64,000 bases of DNA from Spirochaetaceae bacterium. GTDB taxonomy: Bacteria; Spirochaetota; Spirochaetia; Treponematales; Treponemataceae. The notes beneath the pieces are model-generated. The model worked only from the letters and a program-made list of their open reading frames with translations, made no database searches and was not told where the DNA came from. Positions 60,192 through 64,000 of the stretch are shown here, one piece after another. The stretch covers positions 1-64,000 of the forward strand of contig JAGAAX010000006.1 in NCBI GenBank assembly GCA_017614995.1, read 5' to 3'. The first letter of the stretch is position 1, and every line of letters starts with the position of its first letter. The position numbers were made by a program, and so were the translations under genes.

Positions 60192-61672
60192 AAATCATTC
60201 CCTTTGTGAATCTGCCCTTCTTTTATCTCGTAGAGACAATTCCATTTGGAAAAACCGTCATCGGCATCTGCCATAAGCACAACAACAGCAGTTCCGGCAG
60301 AAGCCGCCGCTGTCAGCCTGTCTTCTAAATAGCGGACAGTCTTATAATCCAAGCCGTAAAGCGGATCAGCCAAAATCAGCAGTTTAGGTTCTGCCGCAAG
60401 TTCGCGCGCCAGAATCAGCCTCTGCAACATTCCGCCGGAAAGGTTAGAAACAGGCTCATCTGCTGAAATATCTATTTTTTCGGCTTCTATCATAGATTGA
60501 ACAGCTTCTGCATCTTTTTTGCAATGACTGAAACCGTTACCTGCTAAAAAAGGCATCAAAAGCTCTTTCACCGTCAGATTCGGATTAGAACTGACCAAAT
60601 ATTTTTTAGAAGAAACTATACCTGCGCCGTTTTTTCGTAATAAGGCAGGAGTGATTTTCTTTAGCTTTTCGCCGAACAGTTCAATAAAGCCGCTATATTC
60701 CGGCGGGTTAATTCCAGTAAGGATATTCTCTAAAAGTGCAATTCCGCCGTTTTTTTCGCCTTTTATAACAGTTATTTCGCCCTGCCGGCATTCAAAAGAA
60801 ATGCCGCTCAAGTTTTTCTTATTCTTTATCGATGTTTCCAAATTTCTGACAACAAAAACTTTTTGTTTTTCATTTTTTAAAACTGAAACCTTCAGGTCAG
60901 CATGTTTTTCAGTCTGATGAGCTTCTGTTTTTTGCCCTTCCGTTTTTTGGCTTTCACCACCGAACATTATCTGCAAAATTTCAGATTCTTTAGTATTATA
61001 GGCAGTATTGTCTAAAGTAGCCTTGCAAACGCCCTTGCGCAAAATGCTTATCGTATCGCAGAGCTTTAAGGTTTCTTCAAGATTGTGGCTTATATAGATT
61101 ACTCCGAGATTCTGCGCGCGCGCTTTTTTAAGCGAATCGAAAAACAATGTGCGCTGTGCTGCGTCAAGTGTGGCAGTTGGCTCGTCTAAAATGAGAAAGT
61201 CGGGCTTGCCGGCAAGTCTGCAAAGCAGCGCGGCATAAAAGCGTTCTGAATCATTCAGCGAATTAATCTTTTTATTCAGGTTAAGCTGAAAATTCCAGCT
61301 TGCACAGATTTGCTCAAGATTTGCTGTAAAAGCGCTTTTCTTATAAGGTTTTAGTGAGCTTTTTTGTGCGGCAAGCAGCGCATTCTGCCAGACTGAAAAA
61401 TCTTCGGCAAGCTTTGGATTCTGGTGAACCATAAAGATTCTGGGTTTCGCGCCGTTTCTGCAATAAAGCAGCTCACCGTCATAAGTTATTGAACCTGAAG
61501 TCGGCTTTAAAAGACCTGAAATAATGTGCGCCAAAGTTGATTTACCCGCGCCGTTTTCGCCGAGCAGAGCATGAATTGAACCTGTTTTGAACTGCACAGT
61601 TGCACCGTCAAGTGCCTTTTTGTGAGTAAAATGCATACAAATGTCTGTGCAGCAAAGTTCATGCAAATTCAT
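60188..61672 (-). CDS. BMP-type ABC importer ATPase with two nucleotide-binding domains
   Basis: 494 residues. First domain: Walker A LLGENGAGKST, signature degenerate (LNDSERFYA), Walker B FLILDEPTATLD. Second domain: Walker A degenerate (VIKGEKNGGIAL, lacking the lysine), signature canonical (LSGGMLQRLILARE), Walker B LLILADPLYGLD. The halves are complementary, so one composite ATP site could be catalytic. Between them is a His/Glu/Thr-rich linker. YufO/NupO-like, by cluster. Confidence 0.92.
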   Translation of the reverse strand: MNLHELCCTDICMHFTHKKALDGATVQFKTGSIHALLGENGAGKSTLAHIISGLLKPTSGSITYDGELLYCRNGAKPRIFMVHQNPKLAEDFSVWQNALLAAQKSSLKPYKKSAFTANLEQICASWNFQLNLNKKINSLNDSERFYAALLCRLAGKPDFLILDEPTATLDAAQRTLFFDSLKKARAQNLGVIYISHNLEETLKLCDTISILRKGVCKATLDNTAYNTKESEILQIMFGGESQKTEGQKTEAHQTEKHADLKVSVLKNEKQKVFVVRNLETSIKNKKNLSGISFECRQGEITVIKGEKNGGIALLENILTGINPPEYSGFIELFGEKLKKITPALLRKNGAGIVSSKKYLVSSNPNLTVKELLMPFLAGNGFSHCKKDAEAVQSMIEAEKIDISADEPVSNLSGGMLQRLILARELAAEPKLLILADPLYGLDYKTVRYLEDRLTAAASAGTAVVVLMADADDGFSKWNCLYEIKEGQIHKGNDL

Positions 61673-61739
61673 ACAGCTGCAATATTACCAGTTTTTTTTA
61701 TATTTGTCATTTGCTCAAAATAAGATAGATGAGATTGGT

Positions 61740-62080
61740 AAAAAAGTGTCATGCTGAATTTATTTCAGCATCTACGATAGGTATAGTAATGAGATCCCGA
61801 AACAAGTTCGGGATGACATGAACTTCTTTATCTGCTTATTATATGTCATTGCAGGGCGCGCGAGTAGACTATTCTACGGAATAAGTCTTATTTGGCGCGC
61901 CGCGCAAGTTTTGCGCTTCGCGCAAAACTTGAAAAACATTAGAATGAGATTTTGCTTGGCGGAAATCCGTTACTTGCGTCCGTCTCACTGCTCGCGTGGG
62001 ATAATTGGTGGTCAGACTCGCTTTCGCTCGCTCCCACGAGGCAGTTCGCGTCCGCAATTCACTACTTTCCGCCAGAAAAA
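61740..62080. repeat. Structured intergenic region rich in inverted repeats
   Basis: About 470 bases between the importer ATPase and its binding-protein gene. ATGCTGAAT..TTTCAGCAT (about 61751-61772); GATCCCGAA..TTCGGGATGA (about 61793-61816); AAGTTTTGCGC-TTC-GCGCAAAACTT (about 61908-61932); and a large stem with TGGCGGAAA (about 61955) against TTTCCGCCA (about 62067), inside which CGTGGGA pairs with TCCCACG. No gene seen; the short frames here have no family resemblance. Confidence 0.65.
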
Positions 62081-62143
62081 TACAATCTACACAGGTTCTT
62101 ACATGGTATAATTTCTAAATTGTCTTTTACACTGAAACCCGGG

Positions 62144-63211
62144 CTACTTGTTTGTGGCGGGGAGCTTAAGTTTACCGGCTTTTATGTCGGCTTCAACGGC
62201 TGAAAGCTGCTCTACAAAAGTTTCCGGAATATTCTGGCGGTATACAGGATCGTCTTTTACAAAAGTGATATAGCCGTCCTTTATGCCGACTGTTTTTGCT
62301 TTTCCAAAATCAAGCTTATTTTCCAAATAAGCAGAAACCATCTCTTTTGCGAGCTTTTTCTGCTCAAGTGCCATGCTTGAAATTACAAGCCCAGGTGCTT
62401 TGTCATAGCCGTTATTGTCAAACCATGTAACATAAAAATTCAAAGACTGTGCAGCAGAAATAACGCCCTGATTTGCACCGCCCGAAATCGGCAGAATTAC
62501 ATCAACACCCTCTTCATATAATGAGCGTGCAATATCTGCGCTTTTTGAAGCATCATACCAGTTTCCTACAATTCTGAATTCTACTGAAACGCCGGAATCA
62601 GCAGCTTTTGCGCCTTCCTCAAAAGCAGGAAGAATAATTTCATTCATCACAGGATATTCCTGGGCAGCAACAAGCGCAATTTTTTTTGCAGCATTAGCGT
62701 AAGGAAAAACAGACTTATCCGCAGTTGTTGCAAGACCGGCGGCATAACCTGTCAAATAGCCCTGCTCTCTCTGATTATAGTTCACAGTCGCGACATTGCG
62801 GTTGTTCTCAAGATATGCGTCTAAAACCAGATATTTCTGTTCCGGAAACTGCTCAGTTAAAGGCTCTATAAGTGCCGGCAGCGATGAATTAGAAGAAACA
62901 ATAAGGCTGTATTTATTGCTTGCAGTGAGAGCCGTCAATTTTGAGCTCCATTCTGCCTGATTTGTTCCGGCTTCAATTACATCAATTTTAACATTCTGAT
63001 TTGTTCTCTTGTTGTATTCCTCAACAGCTTCAACCGAACCTTCTGCGAGCATTTCATAAGTAGGGCTTCCGGCAATTACCCCCGGAACAAAAACAGCGAT
63101 TGAAACTTCTTTTGCGGCTTTTTTTGAACAGCCTGAAACAGCAAGACTGCCCAAAATCAAAACCAGCAGCAGACTAAAAGAAAAAAATTTTCTAGTAAAA
63201 CATGTTTTCAA
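62144..63211 (-). CDS. BMP/PnrA-family substrate-binding lipoprotein
   Basis: 355 residues. TTG start at 63211 chosen: CAGGAG lies 8 bases upstream and the product opens with KTCFTRKFFSFSLLLVLILG and the lipobox AVSGC. BMP domain: VSIAVFVPGVIAGSPTYEML, VATVNYNQREQGYLTGYAAGL, VDVILPISGGANQGV. Treponemal and borrelial relatives bind purine nucleosides or thiamine-like ligands; ligand here unknown. Same strand as the ATPase/permease genes but separated by 470 bases. Confidence 0.88.
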   Translation of the reverse strand: MKTCFTRKFFSFSLLLVLILGSLAVSGCSKKAAKEVSIAVFVPGVIAGSPTYEMLAEGSVEAVEEYNKRTNQNVKIDVIEAGTNQAEWSSKLTALTASNKYSLIVSSNSSLPALIEPLTEQFPEQKYLVLDAYLENNRNVATVNYNQREQGYLTGYAAGLATTADKSVFPYANAAKKIALVAAQEYPVMNEIILPAFEEGAKAADSGVSVEFRIVGNWYDASKSADIARSLYEEGVDVILPISGGANQGVISAAQSLNFYVTWFDNNGYDKAPGLVISSMALEQKKLAKEMVSAYLENKLDFGKAKTVGIKDGYITFVKDDPVYRQNIPETFVEQLSAVEADIKAGKLKLPATNK

Positions 63212-63331
63212 TTGGAAAACTCCTGTAATTTGAATGTAGTGTGTGAGTAGTTTTTTAATTTGCACAATTTTAATTTGAAATAAAAATATAGTCAATATCA
63301 AAGGCTAAACACGCTGCCAAAGGATTTAAAC

Positions 63332-63362
63332 AAAAAAAGCACAGCCGTTTCAAGCTGTGCTT
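63332..63362 (-). terminator. Terminator of the MarR gene
   Basis: AAGCACAGC / GCTGTGCTT (9-bp stem) followed on the minus strand by TTTTTTTG. Confidence 0.85.
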
Positions 63363-63386
63363 CTCAACTATTTATAAGATTTTAGC

Positions 63387-63839
63387 TTATTCATCAGATT
63401 CGGAATCTGAAAAATTATCTGCGATTCTGGTTAAAAGCTTGTAGGCTGTTTCTTTATCTTCGTTTGAAAAACCCTGATAACAGCGGTCAATCAATCTCTT
63501 TGAAATGTCCGCTGTTGTCTTGTTGTATTCAGTACCCTTTTCGGTAAGAACCAGCAGGATTTTCCGGTAGTCCTCTTTGCAGCGGGTGCGCTTTACAAAG
63601 CCCAGACGTTCAAGCTTGTTTACAAGAACTGTGGCGGTTGACTTATCGCGGTGAATCATTTTTGCCAATTCAGACATGGAAAGCGAATCAGCCTGAGAAA
63701 GTCGGTACAAAATATTTCCATGAGATGTTGAAAAATCCGGCAAACCACTATTTGCCAGCTCTGCATTCAGATAAGTTACTGTTTCTGCATGAATTTTTGA
63801 AATTAATGATAATATTCCAGAAAGATGTCCGTTATTCAT
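63387..63839 (-). CDS. MarR-family transcriptional regulator
   Basis: 150 residues. Winged helix at about 45-115: LSMSELAKMIHRDKSTATVL, VNKLERLGFVKRTRCKEDYR with the wing DYRKILLVLTEKG. It probably regulates itself or the importer behind it; TTGACTATATTTT occurs both upstream of the binding-protein gene (minus strand, about 63293-63281) and near 63951 (plus). Effector unknown. The region 63840-64000 holds no gene on either strand. Confidence 0.9.
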   Translation of the reverse strand: MNNGHLSGILSLISKIHAETVTYLNAELANSGLPDFSTSHGNILYRLSQADSLSMSELAKMIHRDKSTATVLVNKLERLGFVKRTRCKEDYRKILLVLTEKGTEYNKTTADISKRLIDRCYQGFSNEDKETAYKLLTRIADNFSDSESDE

Positions 63840-64000
63840 AATAGTATTATATCATACATTTAATTCTTTCTCTACACTTATTGCAAAATTTTTTAATAAA
63901 GTAACAAAAGTTTATGTATATATTCCCTAAAAACTGAAGATCATGCAATGTTGACTATATTTTAAGAATCATTTAAAACTTTTATTATGATTTTGTTCCT

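Noticed and set aside
61869-62057. Small ORFs in the 61.7-62.1 kb gap
   Set aside because: They run through inverted repeats, have no ribosome-binding site and no protein-like features.
63212-63386. Purine or thiamine riboswitch before the BMP gene
   Set aside because: Leader too short and AT-rich; no aptamer-like conserved blocks or terminator pair.
1-64000. tRNA and rRNA genes
   Set aside because: I looked for TpsiC-type GGTTCGAATCC strings and conserved rRNA blocks on both strands and saw none; a covariance scan would settle it.

Overview
The window looks like a chromosomal segment of a host-associated, anaerobic Treponema-like spirochaete. The reasons are a class I lysyl-tRNA synthetase, several methyl-accepting chemotaxis proteins with long acidic tails, an oxygen-independent (cbi-type) cobalamin pathway, an FeFe-hydrogenase-like sensor, a secreted GH5 glycanase with malQ, and moderately AT-rich intergenic DNA full of palindromic repeats. 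The species assignment is inference; no rRNA or tRNA gene was seen.

Layout. 1-4.5 kb: an FeFe-hydrogenase/MCP fusion running off the left edge, a small secreted protein and a Cache-type MCP. 4.7-30.2 kb: a nearly complete anaerobic cobalamin locus on the minus strand. Reading with transcription, a promoter, cobalamin riboswitch and terminator lead into cbiK (exported cobaltochelatase), a domain ORF that seems joined to cbiK by a frameshift, btuF, btuC, a btuD-cbiP fusion, cobT, cobU, cobS, a second cobU-like gene, cobC, cbiB and cobD; after a plus-strand island come cbiC, cbiD, cbiF, cbiG, cbiH, cbiJ-cbiE, cbiT, cbiA and cbiL. Most junctions overlap by 1-8 bases. Uptake, ring synthesis, amidation, aminopropanol attachment and nucleotide-loop assembly are all present; the uroporphyrinogen methyltransferase and the corrinoid adenosyltransferase are not in the window.

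The island (about 13.65-18.4 kb) splits the locus. It carries a MazEF-like pair, an XRE regulator, an exported transglutaminase, an XRE/ImmA-like protein lacking the first metal histidine, a small zinc-ribbon protein and an antitoxin remnant. It is bounded by two copies of the cbiC promoter/leader DNA, so the cbiC half now relies on its own promoter rather than on the riboswitch.

30.2-32.6 kb is a sulfur module: an Rrf2 repressor and metY, with three matching 19-bp operator-like sites. metY is preceded by a 28-codon leader peptide with three consecutive cysteine codons, overlapping a 9-base exact complement of the metY Shine-Dalgarno sequence: a candidate cysteine-responsive translational attenuator. 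32.7-40 kb holds YgjV/GNAT and Rpn proteins, malQ, an ATPase/DUF4143 gene, GH5 and a thioesterase. 40-50 kb holds a large Treponema-type membrane protein, a FliL-like/ECF sigma/anti-sigma cluster, an M23 peptidase, rlmE, a polyprenyl synthase, TPR, a YmdB-like protein and RseC. At 50.4-50.6 kb five 41-bp direct repeats, each with two variable patches around a hairpin core, precede a DUF6261-like gene. 51.4-64 kb holds TPR, class I LysRS, an MCP, a BMP-family ABC importer and MarR.

The most unusual items are the 41-bp array next to the DUF6261-like gene, the metY leader, the A9 frameshift junction in cbiK, the duplicated cbiC leader around the island, and the modular palindromes that appear inserted into each other's loops.
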